From Cryomorphaceae bacterium (GTDB lineage: Bacteria; Bacteroidota; Bacteroidia; Flavobacteriales; ECT2AJA-044): DNA of 64,000 nt. A program made the position numbers and the translations under genes. The stretch lies in the NCBI GenBank assembly GCA_017798125.1, contig CP059070.1:558001-622000 (forward strand), written 5' to 3'. The notes under the pieces were generated by a model. It saw only the letters and a list, made by a program, of their open reading frames with translations, was not told the origin of the DNA and did not search any database. Below are positions 14,220-23,750 of this stretch, piece after piece. Each line of letters begins with the position of its first letter. Within the stretch, counting starts at the first letter, position 1.

Positions 14220-15854
14220 ATGGTGAAAAATACCATAAGTATGCTCCGCCGAACGACTATCCTCTTGTGCCTTGCGCTCGCAAGCCCCGCCATTACTGCC
14301 CAATCCGTCTATGATGACTTCGAAGGAAACGGAAACATCGTGACCTGGTTTGGCGATGATTGTGTCTTGAATACATCATTTGGAAACCCCTACAACCAAG
14401 GCTCCAACACCTCTGCGACCGTGCTCGAGTATCACGATCAAGGGGGTCAATACGCGAACGTCCGATTTGACGTTGCCAGTAACTTCATCTTCAGTTCGGG
14501 ACATACCTTTACCGTAGATGTCTATGTACCCTCGGCCGGATTGACCGGAAGTCAGCCCAACCAACTCTCCCTAAAACTTCAAGATGGAACCCTAGGTCAA
14601 CCGTGGACCACACAGTCCGAAATCATCAAACCGATTGTTTTGGACCAATGGCAGACCTTGACCTTTGACTGGGTCAACGACAATTGGGTCAATTTGGATC
14701 CGGGCTCGGCTGCTCCCTCCACCCGCACAGATTTCAATCGAGTCCTTTTCCAGTTCAACGGGGAGAACAACAACGACATAGTTCTGGCGTACATCGACAA
14801 CGTGAGCTACGACGGAATCCTGGACACGGCAGGAAATCAACCCCCCGTTCTCTACGATCAACTCGTATGGGCCGATGAATTCGACACTCCAGGCATGATC
14901 GATACCTCCAAATGGTTTCACCAGACTTTGCTCCCCAACGGCAGCAGCTGGTACAACGGGGAACTCCAGCACTACACGGATCGAACGGACAACAGCTATG
15001 TAGACCAAGGGAACCTTCACATTGTGGCGAAAAGCGAAAGCTTTACCGATCAAGGAGTCAATAAGCAGTACACCTCAGCCCGGTTGAATTCGAAATTCGC
15101 CTTCACCTATGGGCGCATTGAAGTGCGCGCCAAGCTTCCAACGGGAGCGGGAACGTGGCCGGCAATCTGGACCTTGGGCAAAAACATCGACGAACCCGGT
15201 GCCTATTGGACCGATGATTACGGAACCACCCCATGGCCCGCCTGCGGCGAGATGGACGTCATGGAACATTGGGGCGTCAATCAGGACCACATCTCAAGTG
15301 CCGTCCATACCCCCTCCAGCTTTGGAGGAACGGTCAATACGGGCGGATTGAATCTTCCAGGCGTCAGCAACAACTTTAATGTCTACGCATTGGACTGGTA
15401 TCCGGATCGACTGGATTTCAGTGTCAATGGATTCATCTTCTACACCTACGAGCCCACCGTATACGACATGACCACCTGGCCCTTCATCGCCGAGCAATAT
15501 ATTCTCCTCAACGTGGCGATCAACCCGGACATCACCTCCGCATTCGTCGAGAGTGACATGGTTATCGACTATGTTCGGGTCTACCAATCCAGTGCCGTGG
15601 GCCTCGAGGAATCGAAGCCTGAGTCCGAGGTGAAGGTTTATCCCAACCCCCACATCAACGACTTTGTGATTGAGGTGGAACAGGGCACATCGGGCCGTGA
15701 GGCCCATATCTATTCAAGCACAGGTATTCTGATTCAGAGCCTACGGCTCGATGCGGGTTTGAACCACATTTCCACCGAAGGATGGGCCAGAGGAATCTAC
15801 TTCTTACACGCTCCGGAGATCAAAAGCGACCCAATTCGACTTGTAAAAATGTAA
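14220..15854 (+). CDS. GH16 endo-beta-glucanase (laminarinase type) with T9SS sorting domain
   Basis: The 544-aa product has a signal peptide (TTILLCLALASPAITAQ), an N-terminal beta-sandwich like a carbohydrate-binding module (about 30-200), and a GH16 domain (about 215-460) with catalytic GEMDVMEHW, where E344, D346 and E349 match E-x-D-x-x-E. A T9SS type A tail begins near KVYPNPHINDF. The family cuts internal beta-1,3 or mixed-linkage glucans. I prefer ATG 14220 over the in-frame TTG at 14208; ATG 14241 is also possible. The T9SS tail suggests surface display or release, whereas the second GH16 at 22072 is a lipoprotein. Confidence 0.88.
   Translation: MVKNTISMLRRTTILLCLALASPAITAQSVYDDFEGNGNIVTWFGDDCVLNTSFGNPYNQGSNTSATVLEYHDQGGQYANVRFDVASNFIFSSGHTFTVDVYVPSAGLTGSQPNQLSLKLQDGTLGQPWTTQSEIIKPIVLDQWQTLTFDWVNDNWVNLDPGSAAPSTRTDFNRVLFQFNGENNNDIVLAYIDNVSYDGILDTAGNQPPVLYDQLVWADEFDTPGMIDTSKWFHQTLLPNGSSWYNGELQHYTDRTDNSYVDQGNLHIVAKSESFTDQGVNKQYTSARLNSKFAFTYGRIEVRAKLPTGAGTWPAIWTLGKNIDEPGAYWTDDYGTTPWPACGEMDVMEHWGVNQDHISSAVHTPSSFGGTVNTGGLNLPGVSNNFNVYALDWYPDRLDFSVNGFIFYTYEPTVYDMTTWPFIAEQYILLNVAINPDITSAFVESDMVIDYVRVYQSSAVGLEESKPESEVKVYPNPHINDFVIEVEQGTSGREAHIYSSTGILIQSLRLDAGLNHISTEGWARGIYFLHAPEIKSDPIRLVKM
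15737..15753 (-). repeat. Dispersed hairpin repeat inside the T9SS tail of GH16
   Basis: The minus strand reads CATC-GAGCC-GTA-GGCTC. The variable pair is A/T. In the coding strand it spells Leu-Arg-Leu-Asp. Confidence 0.7.
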
Positions 15855-16034
15855 AAAGTACCTTTATTACTCAGGATTTACGGGGCCTAGCGGCTGAAAG
15901 CAGGAAAAAACAGGGAAACTTATGGTATAATTCACCAAAAGTTACTACTTTGCCAATCCTTCATGTTGCATTAATCCGTATTTAACCTTCGGAACAGGCC
16001 ATAAAAGGTGAAGGACACACTTACTAACTGACCT

Positions 16035-19000
16035 ATGAAGAAAAACTACTATCTGAGCATTTTGGCACTCCTATTTATGTGCCCGACTTGGGTGAGTGCA
16101 CAGACTCGTACTATTACGGGTCAAGTACTCGACAAGGCGACCAGTGAACCTGTGCCAGGGGTAAACATCTTGGTTAAAGGATCAAACACTGGAGGAGCCA
16201 CCGATTTCGATGGCTATTATCAATTGGAAGCAGCTACTGGTGATACGCTGCTTTTTTCATTTCTAGGCTACAAGGACGTCACACAGGTCGTGGGCGTTAC
16301 GAACGTCATCAACATATCTATGGAAGAGGACATCGAAGTACTCAACCAAGTTGTGGTGGTGGGATATGGAGCCGTGAAGAAAAAGGAATTAACTGGGGCG
16401 ACCTCGACCGTAAAAGGAGAAGAGGTCACCAAGTTGAACATTCCGCGACTCGACGCTGCCTTGCAGGGTCAAGTAGCAGGGGTGAACATCGCAACCAGTT
16501 CGGGTTCTCCTGGGGGCTCTTCCGTGATTCGAATTCGCGGACTGAGCACCTTTGGGGATAATGATCCTCTGATCTTGGTAGACGGTATTGTCTACGATTC
16601 GGAAGGCCTGAATGCCTTGAACCCGAATGACATTGCCTCGATCAACGTATTGAAAGATGGTACCGCAGGTATCTATGGAGTACGGGCCGCCAACGGGGTA
16701 ATCATCATTGAAACCAAAAAAGGAGCAGCGAGTGAAGCGCCACAAGTGGAGTTCAGCGGATACTATGGAATCCAGCAAACGGCTCGTCAGTTGGGCCTTC
16801 TGAACGCCTCGGAGTATGCGGTGATCAAAAACAACGCCTTCGCCAACGGTGGTCAAGACCCCCCCTTCAACAATACGCAGTTGGGTGAGGGAACAGATTG
16901 GCAAGGAGCGGTTTTCCAAAACGCGCCCATCCAAAACTACAACTTGAGTATTACAGGAGGTACGGACAAAGCGACGTACAGCATCGGTGGATCCTACTTC
17001 GATCAAGAAGGAATCGTCGGTGGAAGCAAAGCAGAGTTTGAACGTTGGAATGGACGTGTCAACTTCTCTTTGCAACTCTCTCCGCGCTTGAAGTTCAACA
17101 ACGTATTCCTCTTCACGCATGAAGAGCGCTCAACTTTGCCGGAAAACGGTATCGGCTCCGTTCTCTACAACACGGTGAACGCCTACCCCACTGAGCCCAT
17201 CCGTCAACCCGATGGAAGCTTCAGCTACTTGGAATTGGTGAATGATATTATCAACCCTATCGCGCAGATGGAGAATACCTTCAACCGCACCTGGGTGAAC
17301 AAGTTTGTGGGTAAAGAAGAGTTTGTATACACCTTCACTGATGAGTTGACGTGGACCAACCGCTTCAACTACAATTACGCTAGCGTTGACTACAAAACCT
17401 TCGGGCCTTTGGTCTGGTACGGTCCTGGTAAAGCGCAGAACACGGCATTAAATGCTGACCTCGATCCAACCATGGTGGAGATTGCGGATAGCGTCTTTAT
17501 TGAGCGCGGCGCCAGTGTATATGAAAGTCGCGAAACGTATGTCGATTTGAACTTTGAGAGTTTCTTGAACTACAACCACCGCATCAATGAGCGCAGTCTT
17601 ATTCGCGGTACACTCGGAGCTTCGGTCTTCACGCGTAAGGGTGAGGGTTTGAACGGTACAGCCTTCAACATCCCGAACAACTCGGTCGAATTCGCTGACA
17701 TTAGCGCCAACCAAGCGCCCGGTGGGTTCTTGAACAACACGGGTTCTTTCCAATTCGAAGAGCGCCTATTGTCGGCCTTCTTGCGTGCCGAATACAGCTT
17801 GGATGATCGCTACTTGTTCTCGGCTATTCTTCGCCGTGATGGTTCTTCCAAATTTGGTGAGAACAACCGCTGGGGAATCTTCCCATCTGTATCTGGGGCA
17901 TGGATTTTCTCTGAAGAAGACTTTTTTAATTCAGAAGCCATTGACTTTGCAAAGCTGCGCATGAGCTATGGTATTTCTGGAAACGACCAGATTCCAAACT
18001 TCAGCTATCGCGCACTATTGAACGGAGAAGGAAACTATGTCTTCAACGACGTGATCGTTCAAGGGGTAGCGATTGGTCGCGCTGCGAACCCCGACTTGAA
18101 ATGGGAGACCACCCGACAGTTCAACGTCGGTTTGGATTTCTCCTTCTTCGAAAACTTCAACGCAACAGTGAACTACTTCATCAAGCGTACCAATGATTTG
18201 CTCTTCCAGCCACAAGTATCTGGACTGCTTGGAACCTACGGTGCCGGTGGTTTCCCGCCTTTCGTGAATGCAGGAGATGTTCAGAACACTGGGGTTGAAT
18301 TGGAACTTGGGTACCAAACCAAGCCGATTAACAACTTCATCTTCTCAGCCGCCTTGAATGGCGCGTACTTGAAGAACGAAGTCGTGGCAGTTCCGGATGG
18401 AGTTGACTTCATACCTGGAGCCAACTTCGGAGTGGGTGGTAACGTAGCTACTCGCTTCGAACAAGGTTTCCCCATTGGATACTTCATCGGTCTGCAAACG
18501 GATGGTATTTACCAAAGCCAAGCGGAAATTGATGCTTCAGGTGTTAGTCAACCGGGAGCACAGCCAGGTGATCTGAAGTATGTAGATCAGAACGGCGATG
18601 GTGTGATCAGCTTTGGAGATGATAGTGATCGCGTACAAATTGGCTCACCAATCCCTGACTTCACTTTCGGCTTGAACTTAAACGGACGTTGGAAAGGTTG
18701 GGACCTCGGTGTTAACCTATACGCTGCTTTGGGTCATGAGATCATCCGAAACTATGAGCGTCAGCAGCCCTACGCCAACCAATTGGACTACTGGATCGAT
18801 CGCTGGACTGGACCATTTAGTTCAGATGATATTCCACGCGTGACTACAGGAGCAACTCGTAACACAGAGTTCAGTGATTTCTACGTCGAGGACGGATCTT
18901 TCTTGCGTCTGCGTAACATTCAATTGGGATATACCTTCTCTGGAGATTGGTTGAAAAACATCCAGGCGAGCTACTTCCGTATTTACCTAAGTGCTAACAA

Positions 19001-19136
19001 CCTCCTCACGGTCACGAGTTACCAAGGGTTTGATCCAGACATTGGATCAAACGGAGGACCCTTGAATTCCGGTGTGGATTACGGGTTCTATCCGCAAGCT
19101 CGTACGTACATGGGAGGATTTAGTATTCGCTTCTAA
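16035..19136 (+). CDS. SusC/RagA-family TonB-linked outer-membrane transporter
   Basis: A 1033-aa product with a signal peptide (ending VSAQ), a carboxypeptidase-regulatory-like domain (about 25-110, TGQVLDKATSEPVPGVNILVK), a plug with VVGYGAVKKKELTGATS and RIRGLSTFGDNDPLILVDG, and a long barrel that ends TYMGGFSIRF. SusC proteins carry glycan fragments across the outer membrane with a SusD lid. The immediate SusD partner at 19148 and flanking GH16 genes suggest a beta-1,3-glucan such as laminarin (inference). The 180-base upstream gap carries no clear TAnnTTTG box. Confidence 0.95.
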   Translation: MKKNYYLSILALLFMCPTWVSAQTRTITGQVLDKATSEPVPGVNILVKGSNTGGATDFDGYYQLEAATGDTLLFSFLGYKDVTQVVGVTNVINISMEEDIEVLNQVVVVGYGAVKKKELTGATSTVKGEEVTKLNIPRLDAALQGQVAGVNIATSSGSPGGSSVIRIRGLSTFGDNDPLILVDGIVYDSEGLNALNPNDIASINVLKDGTAGIYGVRAANGVIIIETKKGAASEAPQVEFSGYYGIQQTARQLGLLNASEYAVIKNNAFANGGQDPPFNNTQLGEGTDWQGAVFQNAPIQNYNLSITGGTDKATYSIGGSYFDQEGIVGGSKAEFERWNGRVNFSLQLSPRLKFNNVFLFTHEERSTLPENGIGSVLYNTVNAYPTEPIRQPDGSFSYLELVNDIINPIAQMENTFNRTWVNKFVGKEEFVYTFTDELTWTNRFNYNYASVDYKTFGPLVWYGPGKAQNTALNADLDPTMVEIADSVFIERGASVYESRETYVDLNFESFLNYNHRINERSLIRGTLGASVFTRKGEGLNGTAFNIPNNSVEFADISANQAPGGFLNNTGSFQFEERLLSAFLRAEYSLDDRYLFSAILRRDGSSKFGENNRWGIFPSVSGAWIFSEEDFFNSEAIDFAKLRMSYGISGNDQIPNFSYRALLNGEGNYVFNDVIVQGVAIGRAANPDLKWETTRQFNVGLDFSFFENFNATVNYFIKRTNDLLFQPQVSGLLGTYGAGGFPPFVNAGDVQNTGVELELGYQTKPINNFIFSAALNGAYLKNEVVAVPDGVDFIPGANFGVGGNVATRFEQGFPIGYFIGLQTDGIYQSQAEIDASGVSQPGAQPGDLKYVDQNGDGVISFGDDSDRVQIGSPIPDFTFGLNLNGRWKGWDLGVNLYAALGHEIIRNYERQQPYANQLDYWIDRWTGPFSSDDIPRVTTGATRNTEFSDFYVEDGSFLRLRNIQLGYTFSGDWLKNIQASYFRIYLSANNLLTVTSYQGFDPDIGSNGGPLNSGVDYGFYPQARTYMGGFSIRF

Positions 19137-19147
19137 ACAACACAGAC

Positions 19148-20617
19148 ATGAAAAGATTAGCACAGTACTTTTTAGTTTTTGGATCGCTCATGGCCTTGTT
19201 GAGTTGTGAGAAGTTCCTAGATGTAGAACCTGAATTCACTCAGGATGCAGAGAATTATTTTTTAAGTCCGCAAGATTATGAGTTGGCCCTTATTGGCGCC
19301 TATGACTTGCTACAAACCTCATTCCTGACACAGTGGATTGGAGAGATTGCCTCTGGTCATTCCATTGCCGGTGGAGAGAGTGTCACGGACACACAGGGCT
19401 TACACGAAATTGAAAACATGACGCACAATGCTCAAAACAATGAGCTGAGATCACTTTTTCAATTCCAGTACACGGGAATTGCCCGCTGTAATTACATTAT
19501 GGAGAATAAGGACAACATCGAGTTCGACGAAAAGAATCGCGTCATTGGTGAAACCCGTTTCCTACGTGCATACTATTACTTTGAGTTGGTGAAGTACTTC
19601 GGTGGTGTTCCATTGATCGTTGACAAACGATTGGGCGCTGACGAAGTCACGGAAATTGACCGAGCCTCTGCAGCTGAAGTATACGCCCAAATCGAGGCAG
19701 ACCTGGAGTTCGCGGCAGCTAACTTGAGCTATGGCCGTTTCGAAAAAGGGCGCGCGGACAAAGGAGCAGCCTTATCGCTGCTTGGAAAGGTCTACCTCTA
19801 TCAAGACAAATTTGCGGAAGCGGCGACGGTCCTAGACCAAGTCATTCTAGAAGGAGGATATGGCCTCGTTCCAGAGTATGCGGACATCTGGCCAGTAGCC
19901 AACGAAAACAATGAGGAAACCGTTTTTGATATTGAGTACACTGGTTTAGAAGGAGGCTCTTATGACTGCTTCGTCTGTTTGGAAGGAAATGCCGCCGTTG
20001 GATTTCACGGAATCCGCCAGTTCGAAGGACCGGTATACGGAGATGGGAACAGCTACAATTTGCCTACAGCAGATTTATACAATGCCTTTGCGCCCGCTGA
20101 TCCCCGTCGCGATATTACTGTTTTGGACATTGATGCGTGGATTGCCGACCAACCCAACCCTAGTAGCATTACATACGCCATCGGTGGTGGCGGACATACT
20201 GGATACTACAACAACAAGTATCTCAAGCGTCAAAACGAGCTCGGATTACCGGACAACGACCTTACTTCACCGGTGAACTATAAAGTCATTCGCTATGCCG
20301 ACGTTCTCTTAATGGCCGCTGAAGCGCATAACCGATCAGGAAATGATGCGGCAGCACTTCCACTGCTAAACCAAGTTCGCGACCGTGTGGGCATGCCACC
20401 ATTGAGTAGCGGTGGGTCTCAATTGACCGATGATATTTGGAACGAACGCGTTCTAGAACTGGGTGGTGAAGGTTATCATTTCTGGGACCTCGTCCGCACT
20501 GGAAGAGCACCACTAGAAATTGACGGCTTCATTGCTGGAAAACATGAACTCTTTCCAATTCCTCAGATCGAAATTGATCTGGCTGGTGGGAATTGGCAAC
20601 AAAACCCGAACTATTAA
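19148..20617 (+). CDS. RagB/SusD-family nutrient-binding lipoprotein
   Basis: The 489-aa product has a lipoprotein signal (FGSLMALLSCEKF) and the SusD helix-rich fold: the conserved N-terminal FLDVEPE, the GETRFLRAYYYFELVKYFGGVPL TPR-like block (about 137-160), and the C-terminal WNERVLELGGEGYHFWDLVRTG and ELFPIPQIEIDL. It is surface exposed and binds the glycan over the SusC pore. It starts 11 bases after the SusC stop, as is usual for such pairs. Confidence 0.95.
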   Translation: MKRLAQYFLVFGSLMALLSCEKFLDVEPEFTQDAENYFLSPQDYELALIGAYDLLQTSFLTQWIGEIASGHSIAGGESVTDTQGLHEIENMTHNAQNNELRSLFQFQYTGIARCNYIMENKDNIEFDEKNRVIGETRFLRAYYYFELVKYFGGVPLIVDKRLGADEVTEIDRASAAEVYAQIEADLEFAAANLSYGRFEKGRADKGAALSLLGKVYLYQDKFAEAATVLDQVILEGGYGLVPEYADIWPVANENNEETVFDIEYTGLEGGSYDCFVCLEGNAAVGFHGIRQFEGPVYGDGNSYNLPTADLYNAFAPADPRRDITVLDIDAWIADQPNPSSITYAIGGGGHTGYYNNKYLKRQNELGLPDNDLTSPVNYKVIRYADVLLMAAEAHNRSGNDAAALPLLNQVRDRVGMPPLSSGGSQLTDDIWNERVLELGGEGYHFWDLVRTGRAPLEIDGFIAGKHELFPIPQIEIDLAGGNWQQNPNY

Positions 20618-20637
20618 TTCATTAACAACTAAGCAAA

Positions 20638-21993
20638 ATGATGAGCACGAACAAATGGATGAAAGCAATGGCTTTCGCAATCAGCGTCGGCTTTCTGATA
20701 GGAGGATCCTCGTGTAAGAAGGACGAACCATCTTTGGATGATCCGCCCAGTGATGCAGATGCACAATTTACTTATCAAGCGTCTTCGACAAGTGATAACA
20801 TTATCGAGTTTACAGCAGCTAATCCAAACTACACCAACCAGTGGGACTTTGGAAACGGTACAACTGCTGAAGGTCACATGGTGACAGCAGAGTATCCAAA
20901 TGCTGGAGACTATACCGTGGTATTGACGGTATACAACTCTGGAGGGTCGAACTCAAGCTCACAAGTCATCAACATCGCTGAGGATGATCCAGGTCTCTTG
21001 GACAATCCACTGTACGATTTGTTGACCGGAGGGTCTGATGGACCAGGTTCTAAGACTTGGGCGATTGATTCTGCCGCTGCCGGTCACTTTGGTGTTGGCC
21101 CGAACCCGTCTCAAAACGGAGATTGGCCTGAGTGGTATTCAGCCGGAGCCAATGAAAAGGCAGGAGCTGGATTCTACAATGACCGCTTCGTCTTCCACTT
21201 GAGTGGATTCGGATTTGACCAAGTCACCAATGGAGATATTTACCTCAATGCAGGTAGCCTTGGAGACTGGCCAAACGCTGTAGAAAGTCCGGTAGGAGAT
21301 TATATGTCTCCATTCGATGATCAATTGGGTGAAAACTGGACCATCGTTGAAGGTTCTGATACTACTATCTCCGTAAGTGGGCAGTCCTTCATCGGTTACT
21401 ATACCGGTGTTCAGACCTACCGCATCATCAACATTGAAGAAAATCAACTCTTCTTGCGCTATGAGGATCAAGCGGATCCTGGTTTAGCATGGTACATCCG
21501 CTTGGTTCCAGAAGGGTTCAATACAGATACCGGAACGCCTCCACCACCCCCAACGGCTTCTTTGCCTTTGGACTTTGAGACGTTCGAACCAGATTGGACT
21601 ACATTCGGTAACAATGCGTACACGTATGTAGATAATCCTGATCAAAGCGGTATCAACACCAGCATGCGTGTGTTGGAAACCACTAAAGGAAATGAAGGAT
21701 GGGCAGGTCAGTATGTTGACCTTGTTGACCCATTGGATTTCTCAACACAAACCACAATCAAGCTCAAGGTATGGGCTCCAGCTACTGGAACCTTCCGCAT
21801 GAAGCTCGAAGAGCAAGCCGATGCAAACTCTTTTGTGGAATTGGATGCAACAGTAACCACGGCCAACGCCTGGGAAGAAATCACCTTCGATTTCGTCGGG
21901 TCGGCCAATACTTTTGACCGCCTAGTCATCTTCCCCTCTTGGGATGTGGGTAGCGGTGGAGTATTCTACGTAGACGACATCGTTCAACAATAA
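20638..21993 (+). CDS. PKD-domain surface lipoprotein of the glucan locus (SusE-position)
   Basis: A 451-aa product. The lipoprotein signal ends GGSSCKKDE. A PKD domain follows (about 40-115, TNQWDFGNGTTAEGHMVTAEYPNAGDYTVVLT compressed over the typical WDFGDG pattern), then a middle region with aromatic motifs (NGDWPEWYSAG) and a C-terminal carbohydrate-binding-like beta-sandwich (about 300-450). It sits where SusE/SusF-type glycan-binding lipoproteins are found and probably binds the same glucan (inference). Two ATGs are possible, 20638 and 20641. A terminator-like hairpin lies right after it. Confidence 0.78.
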   Translation: MMSTNKWMKAMAFAISVGFLIGGSSCKKDEPSLDDPPSDADAQFTYQASSTSDNIIEFTAANPNYTNQWDFGNGTTAEGHMVTAEYPNAGDYTVVLTVYNSGGSNSSSQVINIAEDDPGLLDNPLYDLLTGGSDGPGSKTWAIDSAAAGHFGVGPNPSQNGDWPEWYSAGANEKAGAGFYNDRFVFHLSGFGFDQVTNGDIYLNAGSLGDWPNAVESPVGDYMSPFDDQLGENWTIVEGSDTTISVSGQSFIGYYTGVQTYRIINIEENQLFLRYEDQADPGLAWYIRLVPEGFNTDTGTPPPPPTASLPLDFETFEPDWTTFGNNAYTYVDNPDQSGINTSMRVLETTKGNEGWAGQYVDLVDPLDFSTQTTIKLKVWAPATGTFRMKLEEQADANSFVELDATVTTANAWEEITFDFVGSANTFDRLVIFPSWDVGSGGVFYVDDIVQQ

Positions 21994-22009
21994 AGTGTAG
22001 TAGTGAAAT

Positions 22010-22047
22010 GGGGGTTAGCGGAGCGCCATCCGCTGCCCCCTTTTTTT
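22010..22047 (+). terminator. Strong hairpin and T-run between the PKD lipoprotein and the second GH16 gene
   Basis: GGGGGTTAGCGGA pairs with TCCGCTGCCCCC around the loop GCGCCA, followed by TTTTTTT. It would end or attenuate the SusC-SusD-PKD transcript before the GH16 gene. Confidence 0.8.
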
Positions 22048-22071
22048 CTCTGACTTAACCCCGCAAACAAA

Positions 22072-23196
22072 ATGAAACAACTCATCTCCTTTTCGCTCCT
22101 CGCCAGCATATTCCTCATCGGCTGTACCGAAGAAGCTGGCAACTCGCCGGTATCCTTACCCGCGAGCCTGACCTATACCATTGAAGTGTCAGAAGACCCG
22201 CAAGGGTTGGTCCAAGCGACCGCTACCGCCATTATGGCCAATTACTACAGTTTTGAATTTTTCAACGCCGATTCCTCTGACTCAGAATTCATTCAATCTC
22301 CAGAGGGTGAAGCGACTTACTTGTACACAGAATCAGGTACCTACCGCGTGGTTATCCGCGCCCATACCTCGTATGAGTATTACATTGAAAAAGAAACCAC
22401 TGTCACCGTCGAAATCGACGAGGACAACACCCCTCCTATCGGACAGATTCCAACGACCGGATACGAGACCCCTACAAGCTATCCTGGATATGATCTGGTT
22501 TGGAGTGATGAATTTGACGGAACAAGCCTAAGTTCAGACTGGACCCACGAAATCGGAACCGGTAACAACGGTTGGGGAAACAATGAGCTTCAATACTATC
22601 AACCAGAGAACACCACGGTGAACGATGGTTACCTCATCATTCAAGCACGTGAAGAGAACGTCGGTGGAAGAAACTACACGTCTTCACGCATCGTGACGCA
22701 GGGAAATCAAAGCTTCCAATACGGGCGAATTGATATTCGTGCGGCAACACCCTTTGGACAAGGTCTATGGCCTGCACTCTGGATGTTAGGGGACAACTTT
22801 AGCACTGTTGGATGGCCCTATTGCGGCGAAATCGACATCATGGAATTAGTAGGTGGTGATCAGGACAACAGAGTACACGGTACCGTACACTGGGACCAAA
22901 ACGGAACCAAAGCAGATTACGGCTGTAGCAATGCACTAACCGATGGAAGCATCTTCGCTGAAGAGTTCCACGTGTTTACCATCATCTGGGATGATCAAGC
23001 CATCACATGGTATCGCGATGACATTCAGTTCTGCAGTATCGATATTACCTCAGCAGCTCTTGATGAATTCCAGCAATCTTTCTTTTTCATCTTCAACGTT
23101 GCCGTTGGAGGAAATTGGCCAGGTTCTCCAGATGCCAGTACGCAATTCCCACAACAAATGGTCGTGGATTACGTGCGGGTCTTCCAAGAGCAATAA
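22072..23196 (+). CDS. GH16 laminarinase-type lipoprotein
   Basis: A 374-aa product with a lipoprotein signal (LASIFLIGCTEEA), a PKD-like or Ig-like domain (about 25-125), and a GH16 domain (about 140-374) with YCGEIDIMELVG (catalytic E253, D255, E258). The C-terminal VVDYVRVFQE is typical of GH16_3 laminarinases. The lipid anchor should tether it to the cell near SusCD, where it would cut chains into importable pieces, complementing the T9SS-exported GH16 at 14220. It starts 25 bases after a terminator, so it may have its own promoter. Confidence 0.9.
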   Translation: MKQLISFSLLASIFLIGCTEEAGNSPVSLPASLTYTIEVSEDPQGLVQATATAIMANYYSFEFFNADSSDSEFIQSPEGEATYLYTESGTYRVVIRAHTSYEYYIEKETTVTVEIDEDNTPPIGQIPTTGYETPTSYPGYDLVWSDEFDGTSLSSDWTHEIGTGNNGWGNNELQYYQPENTTVNDGYLIIQAREENVGGRNYTSSRIVTQGNQSFQYGRIDIRAATPFGQGLWPALWMLGDNFSTVGWPYCGEIDIMELVGGDQDNRVHGTVHWDQNGTKADYGCSNALTDGSIFAEEFHVFTIIWDDQAITWYRDDIQFCSIDITSAALDEFQQSFFFIFNVAVGGNWPGSPDASTQFPQQMVVDYVRVFQEQ

Positions 23197-23199
23197 GAC

Positions 23200-23667
23200 T
23201 TAATTACCGCTGGCGCGAAAGCTTCCGTTGACGGTGATGGTTTCACCGACGAAGTTCTCCATGGTCATGTTGCGAATTTCACCTTGAAAATCGCTCGTGG
23301 AGCCTTTATCAATGCGAACGGTACCGTTGATGCCGCTGTACGCGGTGTTTGACCCGTCTTGCAAATTGGTATTGGACTGACCGCGCTCGGTAACACCATT
23401 GTTGTTTACAGAATACGTTCCTTTAGAGCCGACGTTGTCGCCTTTGATGTTGACCGCCAAAACGACACCTGTTGAGGAGCTAATGGTAACACCAGCGAGG
23501 GTATCGCCGACGAACAAGACGGTGGCCGTTCCTGCTACAGTATAGGTGGTATCACCGACAACGGTATATGCCGCTGTTCCAGGTGCGAGGTTATTCTCGC
23601 CCTCATCTGAGCACGCTGCCAAAAGAAGACCGAAAGAAAGGAAAAGGAGAATGGACTTGAGGTTCAT
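23200..23667 (-). CDS. Lipoprotein of unknown function
   Basis: A 155-aa product with a lipoprotein signal (FGLLLAACSDEG) and a threonine/glycine/serine-rich all-beta mature part (TVVGDTTYTVAGTATVLFVG). Similar small lipoproteins in flavobacteria often lack assigned roles. I do not recognise a family. It converges on the GH16 gene with a three-base gap and has a perfect -7 box 32 bases upstream. Confidence 0.65.
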   Translation of the reverse strand: MNLKSILLFLSFGLLLAACSDEGENNLAPGTAAYTVVGDTTYTVAGTATVLFVGDTLAGVTISSSTGVVLAVNIKGDNVGSKGTYSVNNNGVTERGQSNTNLQDGSNTAYSGINGTVRIDKGSTSDFQGEIRNMTMENFVGETITVNGSFRASGN

Positions 23668-23686
23668 ATAGACAAAGGATTAGTAT

Positions 23687-23721
23687 TAAAAACCGGGCGC
23701 AAACCTACAGATTACGCCCGG
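23687..23721 (-). terminator. Terminator after methylmalonyl-CoA epimerase, with a -7 box in its loop
   Basis: The minus strand forms CCGGGCG-(15-base loop)-CGCCCGG followed by TTTTTAATA. The loop contains TAGGTTTG (23700-23707), a perfect -7 box for the downstream lipoprotein gene. Confidence 0.65.
23700..23707 (-). promoter_or_regulatory. -7 box of the lipoprotein gene, inside a terminator loop
   Basis: TAGGTTTG on the minus strand, 32 bases before the ATG at 23667. The start site would fall within the 3' arm of the terminator hairpin. Confidence 0.45.
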
Positions 23722-23750
23722 TGGTGACAAAAGTTCTTTTCAACAGCTAA

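Noticed and set aside
15940-15965. TACTTTG upstream of SusC as a promoter box
   Set aside because: Only one base separates TA from TTTG, so it does not fit TAnnTTTG. The same applies to TACTTTG at 27443-27449, where the sigma-54 match is far better.
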